A stretch of DNA of 64,000 nt from Parapristionchus giblindavisi (Eukaryota > Nematoda > Chromadorea > Rhabditida > Diplogasteridae), in NCBI GenBank assembly GCA_943737045.1, contig CALSFV010000017.1, positions 1,409,164-1,473,163 of the forward strand, written 5' to 3'. Below the pieces are notes generated by a model, which was given only the letters and a program-made list of their open reading frames with translations, searched no databases and had not been told where the DNA came from. Position 1 is the first letter of the stretch; each line of letters begins with the position of its first letter. The position numbers and the translations under genes were made by a program. This document shows, in pieces, positions 44,601 through 54,411 of the stretch.

Positions 44601-47600
44601 TGACCAATTAAAATAATCAAAATCAAAAAATTTCGAGCGAGAGGGTTTTATCCAATGTGTATTTTTGAGAGAGTTTGAAGTAAACTATGTAACCCTTCTC
44701 TATGGTAGGCCAATTAGATAAGAGTATTTGCCGTGAGTGTATAGTAGGAATATTTACATTTAGTTTATCCAATAAAATGATTTTTATCATACGTGGGCAC
44801 CACTGCCGCTAGCGGCAATATACCCCCGATTTTTGGCACTCGACTCCCCGATTTTCCAAAAAAATCACTCAAAATAACGTATAATTACTCCATTTTTTGC
44901 TTCCCACCCCCCGATTTTTGAGTCCGACCCCCCGATTTTTATTTCCAACGGCAATGCCCGCCCACGTATGATTTTTATAATGAAGTTGCTATGTTTAATT
45001 TAAAATATTTCTCTTTTTTTAAAATATTTCGATCTTCTTTTTAAACCTGCTACATTGCGGTTTCGTGCTGCTTGTTTATCGCTTGTCTCATGAATTATTT
45101 GGTTTACTGAATCTTTCTGTTGAATAATAATAATCACATTAATAATTGATATTAGTATTTTTTATGATAAGATATTTTTATGATTTATGATAGTATTATT
45201 ATTATTATTAAAGTAATTATTTATATTCAATTGGCAGGCCCGTGGAGACATTCTCATCGCTGGATTCATCCTACTCGTCACTCTATCCGCCTTCCCCGCT
45301 GTAGCCTCGCTGGTCCAAACCCGGACACTCAATGAGACCTGGAGAGGTGAGATCTTTTGATCTTTGATCTTTGATCTCTGGTCTTACGGTATCCGATTAA
45401 GCGTACTTCTCGTCGATTTGCTGCTTCCTCCTCTTCAACTGTTGCGATCTGATGGGACGAGTGTTCGCGAGTCGAGTCGATATTGTGAGTTTGATCTTTG
45501 ATCTTTGATGTTCTCAACTTGCGAAAAAAGTCTTCTACACGTTGGATTAGTAACATCAGTAGTATAATGCAAAAAGTCCTGATGTGCAATCAATGCAGCC
45601 AGACTTCAACTGGTCGTTGTTGCAATAGCCCAAAACTATGAAGCGCCGCATATTCCACTGATGCACTGTGTATTTTAACATAAAGTGATATGCTATTCTG
45701 ATTCCAATTATGAAATCGTAGTCTTAAATATTATTTTACATTTAGCGATTGAATATTGCAGTCTCGTGATCTACTGCAGAAGCTGTCAGCAGCCCGTCTT
45801 CTCCTCGTTCCCCTCATCATCTCATGCAATATCCAACCACGATATCATACACCGTCCTTGCTACGGTTAGTTGGATTAACTATGAGAAGAGATACTGAAT
45901 ATTGTCTTAGGAAAATGTACAAGGGATGGTTTAAATAAGGAGATAAAATCGTCATAGATGAAAATGCCTTATGCTATAATAGTTATATTATTATTATATT
46001 TTATCAACGTGTTTATGCACGAAACGAGAGACATAAATGCGACGAGTGGAAATTGTTTGTAATGTAAACGTGATTTTTTTGGCCACTGTGGTCTGTCTCA
46101 AGGGTGGAAGCGGGACTCTCCTAGGACAGTGTGGTCCCCCTCTTGGGCGATAAATTATTCATTTAGTGGCAGTGCGAGACAATTAGTGTACAGATAACGC
46201 GAGAGATTAAGAGAGTTAGACAACGTAGAGTAGTGTTTACTATTTATTGTCGATATACAACTATCCTGATTCTCCCTGTTTTGTCTACCCCATACGTGAG
46301 CATCACTGCCGCTAGCGGCAATACACCCCCGATTTTTGGCACCCGACTCCCGTATTTTCCAAAAAAAATCACTCAAAATGACTTATAAATGCTCCATTTT
46401 TTGCTTCCGACATTCCGATTTTTGCGTCCGACCCCCCGATTTTCATTTCCAGCGACAATGCCCGTCCACGTATGGTCTGCCCCACATATAATATTATGAC
46501 AGGATAAATATTATTATTATTAATTATTCATGTGTGGAGGGAAAAGATAGATGGGAGGAGGCCATGTCATTGTGGATTTCTGATTCCATTGAATTAGTGT
46601 CATGACTATTTGCATATTCTAATCGCTAAATCGAACGTTAATGAAACTCCCGGAGCTGATTTCGCTCTCCTCCCTGATTGTTGAGAATAGGCATTTCTCG
46701 TGTAGAGAGAATACCCAGTTGATATCTGGTTACAGCGAGTTCATATCGGGACTGTTTGCATTACATTATCGATTTATCGTCAATCTCTGACTATTATTGT
46801 CATACATTTTCGAGCACCAACATACGTTGTATGTACGTATCAGTTTACGATTTGCATATTCCAATCGATAAATGGAACGTTTAAAAGGGGTCTACAAATT
46901 TTTTGGTGTTAATAGGTTTTTGTCGTGTAGAGAGAGTAACCAGTTGATTCCTGGTTATAGTGAGTTTATATTGGGACTGTTTGCGTAACATTATTAATGA
47001 GTCACATATTACTGATACAATTGTTATTGCACTCATGTGATCTTCAATCTTTGATTTTTTTGTGTTCCTCATATATTTTGAGAGAGATGAAGAGTGTAGT
47101 GCTTTAGTTAGTATAGATATTAGAATAGTTGTCCATGCATGCTTCTGCTAGATATAGTTTGGAGTTCAGAGGCCGCATTCATGAACGCTGGCAAATAAGC
47201 GTGATGTCGCAAGCGTAGAAGGAGAATTTATTTATATTTGATTTACGATGGTTTCTTTACCACAATTATTGAATCATCTATCGTTCTGTGATTACAATTA
47301 TTTAAGAGGGACTTCTCTGGTATTTTGCCACTTAAAGTCTACTTAAACTTTCCCACTTTAAGTAGACTTTAAGTAAACTTAAAGTGAGACGTAAGTCTAC
47401 TTAAAGTGGTGTGGTATACTGTAATGCATTTCGTCAAATGTTCTTTCACTTAAAGTTTACTTAAAGTCTACTTAAAGTCTGTGACGTAGTTTAAGTAGAC
47501 TTTAAGTGGCAAAATACCAGAGTTTCTCACTCAGTGAACATATTTTGGCTTATGGCTTGGCACTTGACCAAAAAGTTATATGAACCGATCTGGCCCAAAT

Positions 47601-49674
47601 CATGCACAGATGTAGTATGGGGTGGTATGAGCTCGCAGACGGAGTTTGGGTTCGACATATCTGCATCCTCACTAAATAACGTAAGTTCGATAAAATGGCA
47701 TCAAAATTTCAATGTTTACGGATTCGTTCGATATGTGTATGTGACGATGGGCAACAATAAGCAGGTAAATTACACCAAGTGTCATCCCAGTCCAAAACCG
47801 TGAGGCCCAGAAATAATAAAAAAAAACCAATAAAAAATTTGTTTTATTTTTCCTACAATTGCCTATCGGTGGCTGACTTTTTTATTCTTTCAATTTTACG
47901 AGTTTTCATTAGTGTAACATTACTAATTCGCCTTTTTATCGCAAACTGAGCCGACAAAGCGTACGCCGCCCACCGTAATGCAAATGCGAAAATTCAAAAT
48001 TCGGCAATCACCGTATGTTTTCATTCGTTTTCGGTATTATATTTTTGTTTTCTTTTATAATTTGTTTGATATCTGAATATCCACGGAGTAATATGAATCG
48101 TGGTTTTTCGGGAAGAAGACAACTTTTCACCCATTTGTTTTAGTTCATTTTCATATATAAGTTACACTAATGAAAACTCGTCAAATTAAAGGAATAAAAA
48201 AAGTCAGCCACCGATAGGCAATTGTAGGAAAAATAAAACAAAGATTTTTTTGGTTTTTTATTATTTCTGGGCCTCACGGTTTTAGACTGGGATGACACTT
48301 GGTGTAATTTACCTGCTTATCATTGCCCATCGTCGCATACACATATCGAACGAATTCGTAAACTTTGAAATTTTGATGCCATTTTATCGAACTTACGTTA
48401 TTTAGCGAGGATGCAGATATGACGAACACAAACTCCGTCTGCGAGCTCATTCCACCACATACTACATCTGTGCATGATTTGGGCCGATCGGTTGATATCA
48501 CTTTTTGGCCAAGTGCCAAGAGAATGTCACTTGAGCCAGATAGTCTCTCTTAAACTTGTTACTTGTGCTTTTTAGAGTTCAGATAGGTTGGATTGTATAG
48601 ACTAACCAGTTGATATCTGGTTGCATTGGATCTACGTTAGGGTTGTTTATATTTCATGGATGATTTTATCCTATTAAAAGTTTCATCGAAATATATATGT
48701 TCTGTGATTCTTCGCATTTGATCTTTAATTTTTAGTTGCTCATGCATGCTTATGAGCTTTAGTTCACAATGATTACCAGAGAATCATTTACTGTTTCGTA
48801 TTATTGCGCTGATTTTATTAAACAATTGGTTTTTTGGTCTTGTGGTCTTCAGGGCTAGATCAAGGTAGTATCAGTTAGTCTGGATACGTTAAAATAATTG
48901 CATACATAAACTTGATAGAAATGTGAAAATTAGTTCAGTAATCCTTTGAAGATATCGAACCAGTTGATATCTGGTTGCACTGCATTTATATCAGGACTGT
49001 TTGCATAATATTGTTGATAAGTATTTCTTGCACGTAGTTACTGTCATAGTTTGTTCCGAGATTATCCTCATTTGATCAGTGATACTGGATATTCTGATCT
49101 TTGATCTTTACTTCTCCTCATTTCAGTAACGACGCCTTCTTCATCCTCCTCAACATGGCCCTCGGTCTCTCACATGGATTCCTCATCACTCATGCGTCCA
49201 TCAAGGCTGTCAAGTGAGTTTATCATATTATCGATTGATATTAATCGATATGGGTTGATTCAAGGATATTGTATAAATAATTACAATTTCTTTCTTAGTA
49301 ATGTTAATAAGTTATTGTTACGTGGGTATTATATTGGTGCGAAGGAGATTACAATGATAGGTGGAAGGTCTTCGGCGCTTTGTTGTTTCACAAGGTGCTC
49401 TTTGAGAGTGGCTTCGATGTTGTGACCGATATTGAATATCTTTTTTTTGCAAAACTTTCGGAATGAACGCCGTAAAAGTAGCCAAAGTGTTCACTTATTT
49501 TTATGTTTAGTTCAAATATTATTATTATTATTATCTATTTATTTACTATTTTTCCATTTTAGAAGTGTGGATGGATCACTTCGTGAGACAGCGGGTAGTG
49601 TGCTCGCTCTCGTGTGCGTCGCCGCTTCTCTACTAGGATCCATGATCGGAGTCGGCATAGTCACGCTTATTTAG
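39372..49674 (+). CDS. Gene 3: equilibrative nucleoside transporter (SLC29/ENT family)
   Basis: Fourteen exons: 39372-39461, 39772-39874, 40221-40329, 40436-40530, 40678-40793, 41663-41774, 41840-41924, 44200-44273, 44461-44549, 45238-45346, 45402-45484, 45762-45865, 49127-49213, 49563-49674. They join without a frame break into 455 residues, normal for the family. ENT hallmarks are LLPYNLFMNAHEYFYYKL (residues ~19-37) in TM1 and after, GLAATFPQSY with VMVGQAVAGI (~162-182), the family motif FNCCDLMGR (~337-345) in TM8, and ARLLLVPLIISCNIQPR. Eleven hydrophobic segments are visible, with an acidic cytoplasmic loop at about 237-290. The protein would move nucleosides across the plasma or an internal membrane down their gradient. 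The start is the first ATG after the probable trans-splice site. Introns 2, 7, 9 and 12 carry mobile elements. Confidence 0.93.
39933..40134. mobile_element. hAT-like MITE, 202 bp (ENT intron 2)
   Basis: Terminal inverted repeats CATACATGGGCGG and CCGCCCACGTATG are flanked by an exact 8-bp duplication TTGTAATA, the hAT signature. The interior has repeated AATCGGGTGGGT motifs. No coding capacity. Confidence 0.85.
40794..41662. other. ENT intron 6 (869 bp)
   Basis: AT-rich intron with a GCGGCCAG/AATGCGGCC fragment near 40,920 that resembles the repeat at 56332-56495, and an (ATT)n run at about 41,628-41,660. No coding signal is visible. Confidence 0.4.
42542..43464 (+). pseudogene. PCNA (sliding clamp) gene copy, frameshifted, introns retained
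   Basis: Ordered matches to proliferating cell nuclear antigen: FEAKLANAA and KKTFEAIKKL at the N-terminus; KDSFHVALVYLGI; FDTYRYDRSFNIGMSLINIS; DVTVKIIDIDMEYLGIPDQD; VISMPSAEIQATFKDLS; GVTFTGNGDT; and a C-terminal stretch with YVNHFTEASS and VPVIVEYDMEENG, ending TAA. The start position reads ACG instead of ATG, at least three frameshifts separate the blocks, and an in-frame TAG follows NITATK. Short intron-like gaps with GT...AG borders remain (for example about 42,912-42,958 and 43,248-43,295), so this is a DNA-level copy, not a retrocopy. Functional PCNA is a trimeric ring that tethers DNA polymerase; this copy cannot make one as it stands. Confidence 0.85.
43767..43949. mobile_element. 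hAT-like MITE nested in the PCNA-bearing element
   Basis: The ends CATACATTTTCGGTGCCCTC and the complement of GATGGTATGAAAATGTATG form imperfect inverted repeats, flanked by the exact 8-bp duplication TAAGAAAT, which is part of the host element's own subterminal repeat. The interior repeats TATAGTGGGTCGA-type motifs. It is the same family as 56102-56295. Confidence 0.85.
44300..44410. repeat. Fragment of the GGCCGCATTTTG repeat family (ENT intron 8)
   Basis: Contains AACCTGGCCGCATTTTGAAA, the motif repeated in the elements at 56332-56495 and (as GACCGGATTTTG) 61992-62110. Only part of an element is recognisable. Confidence 0.4.
44788..44970. mobile_element. hAT-like MITE, 183 bp (ENT intron 9)
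   Basis: Ends CATACGTGGGC and GCCCACGTATG, flanked by the exact 8-bp duplication ATTTTTAT. The interior has repeated CCCCCGATTTTT motifs and CTGCCGCTAGCGGCA. Same family as 39933-40134 and 46291-46474. Confidence 0.88.
46291..46474. mobile_element. hAT-like MITE, 184 bp (ENT intron 12)
   Basis: Ends CATACGTGAGC and GTCCACGTATG, with an 8-bp duplication GTCTACCC/GTCTGCCC (one mismatch, so older). The interior matches 44788-44970 closely. Confidence 0.85.
46590..47050. repeat. Two tandem diverged copies of a ~240-bp intronic unit
   Basis: Both copies have, in order, TTTGCATATTC(T/C)AATCG, a GTGTAGAGAGA segment, a short hairpin built on CCAGTTGAT...TGGTTA, and GGGACTGTTTGC. Copies centre near 46,730 and 46,960. 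Two shorter relatives are at 48600-48670 and 48950-49030. Confidence 0.6.
47302..48553. mobile_element. Foldback element F2 (ENT intron 12)
   Basis: Two arms of about 400-450 bp are inverted copies: 47529-47960 and 48110-48553. Both contain GAACCGAT next to GGCCCAAATCATGCAC, and both keep an open frame (47534-47803 +; 48274-48519 -) for a related peptide containing SSLNNVSSIKWHQNF and YTKCHPS. The outer end TTAAGAGAGACTATCTGGCT is intact on the right; on the left it is split by an inserted palindrome (47315-47522). It is related to F1 at 9433-10661. Confidence 0.75.
47315..47522. mobile_element. ACTTAAAGT-rich palindromic element inserted in F2
   Basis: Ends CTCTGGTATTTTGCCACTTA and its complement are perfect over at least 30 bp; the interior is repeated ACTTAAAGTCTACTTAAAGT and its inverse. 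The bases on either side rejoin into the expected left end of F2, showing that the palindrome was inserted after F2. The target duplication is at most a few T/CTT bases. Confidence 0.8.
48600..49030. repeat. Two further copies of the ENT intron 12 hairpin unit
   Basis: Near 48,605 and 48,957 the sequence AACCAGTTGATATCTGGTT (a near-perfect hairpin) recurs, followed by GCA.TG and, in the second, GGACTGTTTGCATAATATTG, as in the units at 46,590-47,050. Confidence 0.6.
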
Positions 49675-50768
49675 ACCACTTGTATACTTAGTTACTTAAG
49701 TTAACTTAAGTTCGTAAGTACACGGTACTTAGTACTTATCACTAAGTTCACTTAAGTACAACTCCCTCAATTCAGAGAGTCCTTGTATCTGTATTTGTGC
49801 TAGTATCCTTTTTTTGGTTCAAAATTTGCTATGTTCTACAACCTTAGCAAATGGTGCTTTAGTCTTTTTCCTGAAATTTGATTCAAATCAACAAACTATT
49901 TACCCCAGTACATGTGCTTGACTCAGTGATTAACACGTGTTTCACTCTCCTCGTAGATACTGTGATTTATTTTGATTATTATTATTATTATTTTGGTTTT
50001 TCGAAACATTTTTTTATTAACAACCAATACCCCTAGTTCCGCCTATGGTGGAGAGATCGTAGCTACAACTACAGTATGCCGCTTGGCATCGTGTCAACTT
50101 TATCATTTTGTTAATGTTCTCACAAGCATTCTGTGATAGACGTAGACTCTGTGTATATATTTACTACTACTGGATTGGCCTTTCGTCTAAATTATTGATT
50201 ACGAAATTATTGATTATTTCCCGTTGCTCCAATAGCCACTACTGATGTATACTAACTCCATATCGCCATCGCTTAGCGAACTTGTATAAAGTCATTTCGC
50301 AATCGATCAATTTGGTGTGTCTACCGTAATCGGTAATTGTTCCGATACCGTATCTTTGCTCTTTGATATACTTCGTCGTAGATGATGTAATGTTGTGATA
50401 CTGCTGATGCATTTCTCAGCCGATGAACTTACTCTTGTGTTACTTTTTCTCTGTCTTCTGTCTCCCTCTCTACCTCTGTCTGTTTCTCTCCCTCTGACTA
50501 TTTCTCTCTTATCCCTCTCCCTCTGCACTTCACAACCTCCTTCCTCTCACTTTTTCTTTTTCTCTCTCTCTCTGTTCTCCACCATGCCCTTCTCCCCCAT
50601 CTATCCTCTTCACTCACTCCACCCTCATCCTCCGTCTATCTCATTATCCTCCCTCTCTCATTCAGTAAATTCACCCAATACCCACCATGCTATCCTCCAC
50701 CCTACCACCCTGTCTTCCTCCTCTCCTTCTCATCCCCGCCTTTCCTCCTCCACCCGCGTCCTCTCCTC

Positions 50769-50771
<3 letters not shown>

Positions 50772-50842
<71 letters not shown>
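50772..50842. repeat. (CT)n microsatellite, about 71 bp
   Basis: An uninterrupted CT dinucleotide run. It creates a spurious Ser/Leu-repeat frame. Confidence 0.95.
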
Positions 50843-50844
<2 letters not shown>

Positions 50845-51230
50845 TCCTGTCCTCTCTATTCTTCTATAATATCTCCGTTCCCTTTCCTCTCTCCTCCTTC
50901 ATATGCCTCTTCCCCACCACTCACTAGAGAGAGAGAGAGAGAGCATTGCGTGCGTCAATATCGTGTCGAGCCGTTCGTTCCTATTTCTCCATTCCACCGG
51001 CTCTTCTAATTCCCGGCTCCAGCTCCGGTTCTGGTTCCGTATTCCCGGTTTCGCAAAGGTTGTGATAGCGACACGTGTTATTTCTACCCTAGAACAATCA
51101 CTCAGCTGATCAGGGAAGAATGGTGAAGGGAGGGAGAGACAAAGGAGGGAGGGAAGAGAGAGAACAAGAGTGTTCTAGTCATTGCGAAATGTCCAGTTAG
51201 ATGTGCGACCCTTCTTTCCTTCTCTATCGG

Positions 51231-51267
<37 letters not shown>

Positions 51268-51684
51268 ATTACTCGTCTCTAATATCTTTTTATACTCTTA
51301 CTGTTCTCTCTCTACTTCTCGATCCCCCTTCATCTCTCTATCTGTTTGCCACCCTCTCGTTACTATATTCTAGAGAGAGTAGTAGTTGTTATTATTTCTT
51401 TTATCTGCCAGTGACGTGAATGACAGAGTGTCTGTGTATGTGTCTCTGTTCGTTAGTCGATCGCTGTTTATCTCTACCTACCTCTGCCTTCCTTCATTCA
51501 TAATTAATCATTCGTAGGATCTGAGCTCTCGTACTGGGGACTCTAATGATTGTTGGTCGATCAATGTTTAAATGGTAGCTTACAAGTATTGATGTTAGTA
51601 TTGATTAGTGGTGGTTGAGAGAAGAAGAAGAAGAAAACAGATATTGTCATGTTTCTGATACTAGCCGCGTGTCTGTCTGTGGTT

Positions 51685-51690
51685 GTAGGT
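51685..51690 (+). promoter_or_regulatory. Acceptor-like site just before gene 4 start
   Basis: GTTGTAG ends about 5 bases before the ATG at 51695. As for ENT, this spacing fits trans-splicing of a spliced leader, or the end of a leader intron. Confidence 0.35.
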
Positions 51691-51694
51691 GGAG

Positions 51695-53936
51695 ATGAAT
51701 TGGTTTGACGAGGAAGCCATTAAGAAGCTATTTGATCTGGGGTTAGCGGGAAAGGTGTGAGCTGGACAAAGTATATGGATAAGGCGATCGGGAAGTTGTT
51801 CGGTGGTGTATTTGGAGCAGTGATTGGGAGAGGAGGAGTAGAAGAAGAGACTGAGGAGAAGAAAGAAGGAGAGGGAGAAAGAGAGATAGAAGGAGAGGGA
51901 GAGTTAAGGAGAGGTAGAGGAGAAAAGGAGAGTATCCAATTGACTGGGACCGTATGGAGGGGGTGTTCTGCTGTAAAAGTGCACATTGATTTGAACATGA
52001 GGGAGAGAGGGAAGGCGTTTGAAGAGACGGTAGAGATATAGAGGAAGAGAGGGAGAGAGGGGAGAAGTAGAGATAGAGAGAGAGGATTTAAAGGAAGAGG
52101 GGAAGGAGAGGTAGAGAGAGTCTAAGAGAAGTTTCCCCTTCATATATTCCCGATCATTCCACCCTTGACTACACCATAGAAGAGCATTTCGCTGTCTCTA
52201 CCTCTCTATCTCTCCCTCTCCCTAAACCTCTCTCCATTCTCTCTCTCTCTTCTTCTCTCTATTTCTCTCTTACTATCCCTCTCGGTCTCTCATTCTACCT
52301 CTCTCTCAACCCCCCATACCCCCCATTGCTTATCCACCTCTCGGATCTCTAGCATCACCCTCTACTGCAAGGGGTGAACGGGGCAAGTCTCTCGTATTCT
52401 ATTTTTTCTCGCTATCTCTGTGTCTCTCTTTATCTCTCCTCATATTTTCTCGGTGTTCGTTCTCACCTCCCTGCGTGTTATATCCAATTATTTATCTTAT
52501 GTCTGTTTATCGGCTTTTTCCTTTGTGTGCTACCTATGGTGGGGATAATCATAACAGTACTTGAAATTTTGGTTCAGTCTAATTTCGGTGAAACATTCAA
52601 CGGTCTCTTCATAGCGCAACGCTCTCTCGTTGGCTAGAGAACGGAGAAATAGTGTGTGATATTATGAGACCGTAGTCAAAGCACAGAGAAATAGTGTGCG
52701 TTATGGAGAGACCGTTGATGGGGAGAGGGGGGGGGGGGGTTTCTAATGTCGTGAAGAAAGACGTACAAATTCCCTTCATTTGTTGCTGTTTTTCTTTCTG
52801 TTTCGCGTCTTTTCAACGCCATTTCCCCGTGCACCATTCCTAACCTTTTCCTCGTTTTCGCTCTCCTTCCACTATCCTTTTCATTTGCAGCACCCCTGCT
52901 CATCTCTCTGTCGCTGTTCATCTCCAGCCCAATTTGGAGAGGGCAAATAGATGATCAGCAGCTTGTATATCATCATCGATTGATTTATTGATTGATTGAT
53001 CGTCTGCACACAGCAAGCACACACAAACACTCGCTTCGAAGACGTCTTCCTCGCATGCACTATCTGAGGGGCAAAAGGGTGAGCGAGATATTGATTGATT
53101 AAATTGATTTGGAGATAATTATTGATTGATTGGGATTATGATTTTGAATCTTGTTGGTTACGTCCATTTGATTAGGATAATGAAAGTGTTGGGGGGGGTG
53201 GGTTGTACTAACTCTTGAAGTCATAGATTTTTCATACGATCTCTTCTCTATTGTATGACTCGGCTGTGCGAGTCTTTTGCGTTGCTGAAAACAATAGTGG
53301 TTTACTTACTACGTATTTTGGCAGCGTGAAATTATTTTGCAGTAAGGGACTTTGATGTGTGAAAATGTTCTAGTATCTCCAATACATTCATTCATTTATG
53401 ACTGACTTGTTTATCTCTCTTCTGTGCTAATCCCCCACCACGTAATCCACTACTTGCATCCATATTTCTATCATCCCCCCCTGACATTCTAGAGCCCAAT
53501 CCCGGTGTCACCATTACGGTAAGTATACTGTATTGTGATGTACGGTGGTATATCGATCGATTGTGTGTGCATACTGTAGTGTAGATACTGTAGTGTTCGT
53601 TGGTGAGTAAGTATATTGTGCTCTTACGGGTTGTATTTGTGTGGTCAGACATGCTCTCTATGGAATGTTATCTTCTCTTGAAGCATGCTATTTGAGGGTT
53701 GGGAGGGAGTGGCTTTAAGGCTATGCAGTATTGTGGTCTTTTTTGCACTTATTTTGTATTCTTCTTCTTATCTGGGCAGATTTGTTTCTCTCTATTGTAA
53801 TTTTTTCATCGTCGCACTTTTGAATATCATCATCGATGGCTGATTCTATCATGTTCTCGTCCCAGTGTGACAAATGATAGAGAGAGAGAGAGAGAGAGGA
53901 GAAAGGGAGAGAGAGAGAGGAGAAAGGGAGAGAGAA

Positions 53937-53968
<32 letters not shown>

Positions 53969-54380
53969 GGAGAGAGGGAGAAAAGAGGCTGATACCCCCT
54001 GTATCACCTTATCATTTGTTGAGAATAGGCGGTGTAGCTATGTATGTGTCATCGGTTTGGCGCTTCTCATTGCTGATTATTGATTTTCTATGCGCAAAGC
54101 AAAGCTGGGTGTTATTGTTTTCCTTTATGCCTGATGAGTTCTATGGATTGTCTGAGACCGCGATCTGCCTGGTGGCTAATTCTGATCGTTGCTTGTGACA
54201 GAGGAAGGACTCTGAAACAGCTCGATTATTGAGTCTTTAGAAAGATTGCGTTAATTCATATTGGGGCTATCTCTCCCCCTCACGGTGCTTATAAATGACC
54301 TGAAACTGGGATCGGCCTGGTTCATTGTTTCATCTGTTTCTGTCCATATATTATTATTATTAGATAATATAATTATAAAT

Positions 54381-54411
<31 letters not shown>

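Larger units (their letters stand above)
49675..51694. promoter_or_regulatory. Intergenic region between ENT and gene 4
   Basis: About 2 kb. It starts with a CTTAAG-rich stretch (49,690-49,760), then AT-rich sequence, then a strongly CT-rich part from 50,460 to 50,900 and again at 51,225-51,360. Long Leu/Ser-rich frames here (for example 50395-51009) come from the CT repeats. The gene 4 promoter must lie here; no motif is decisive. Confidence 0.4.

Noticed and set aside
50395..51009. 204-codon Ser/Leu-rich frame
   Set aside because: Produced by CT-rich DNA including a (CT)n run; no domain and no splice support.
54120..54180. C/D box snoRNA
   Set aside because: TGATGA and CTGA are present in one copy only, without a terminal stem or conserved spacing in the others; kept only as an idea under the repeat finding.
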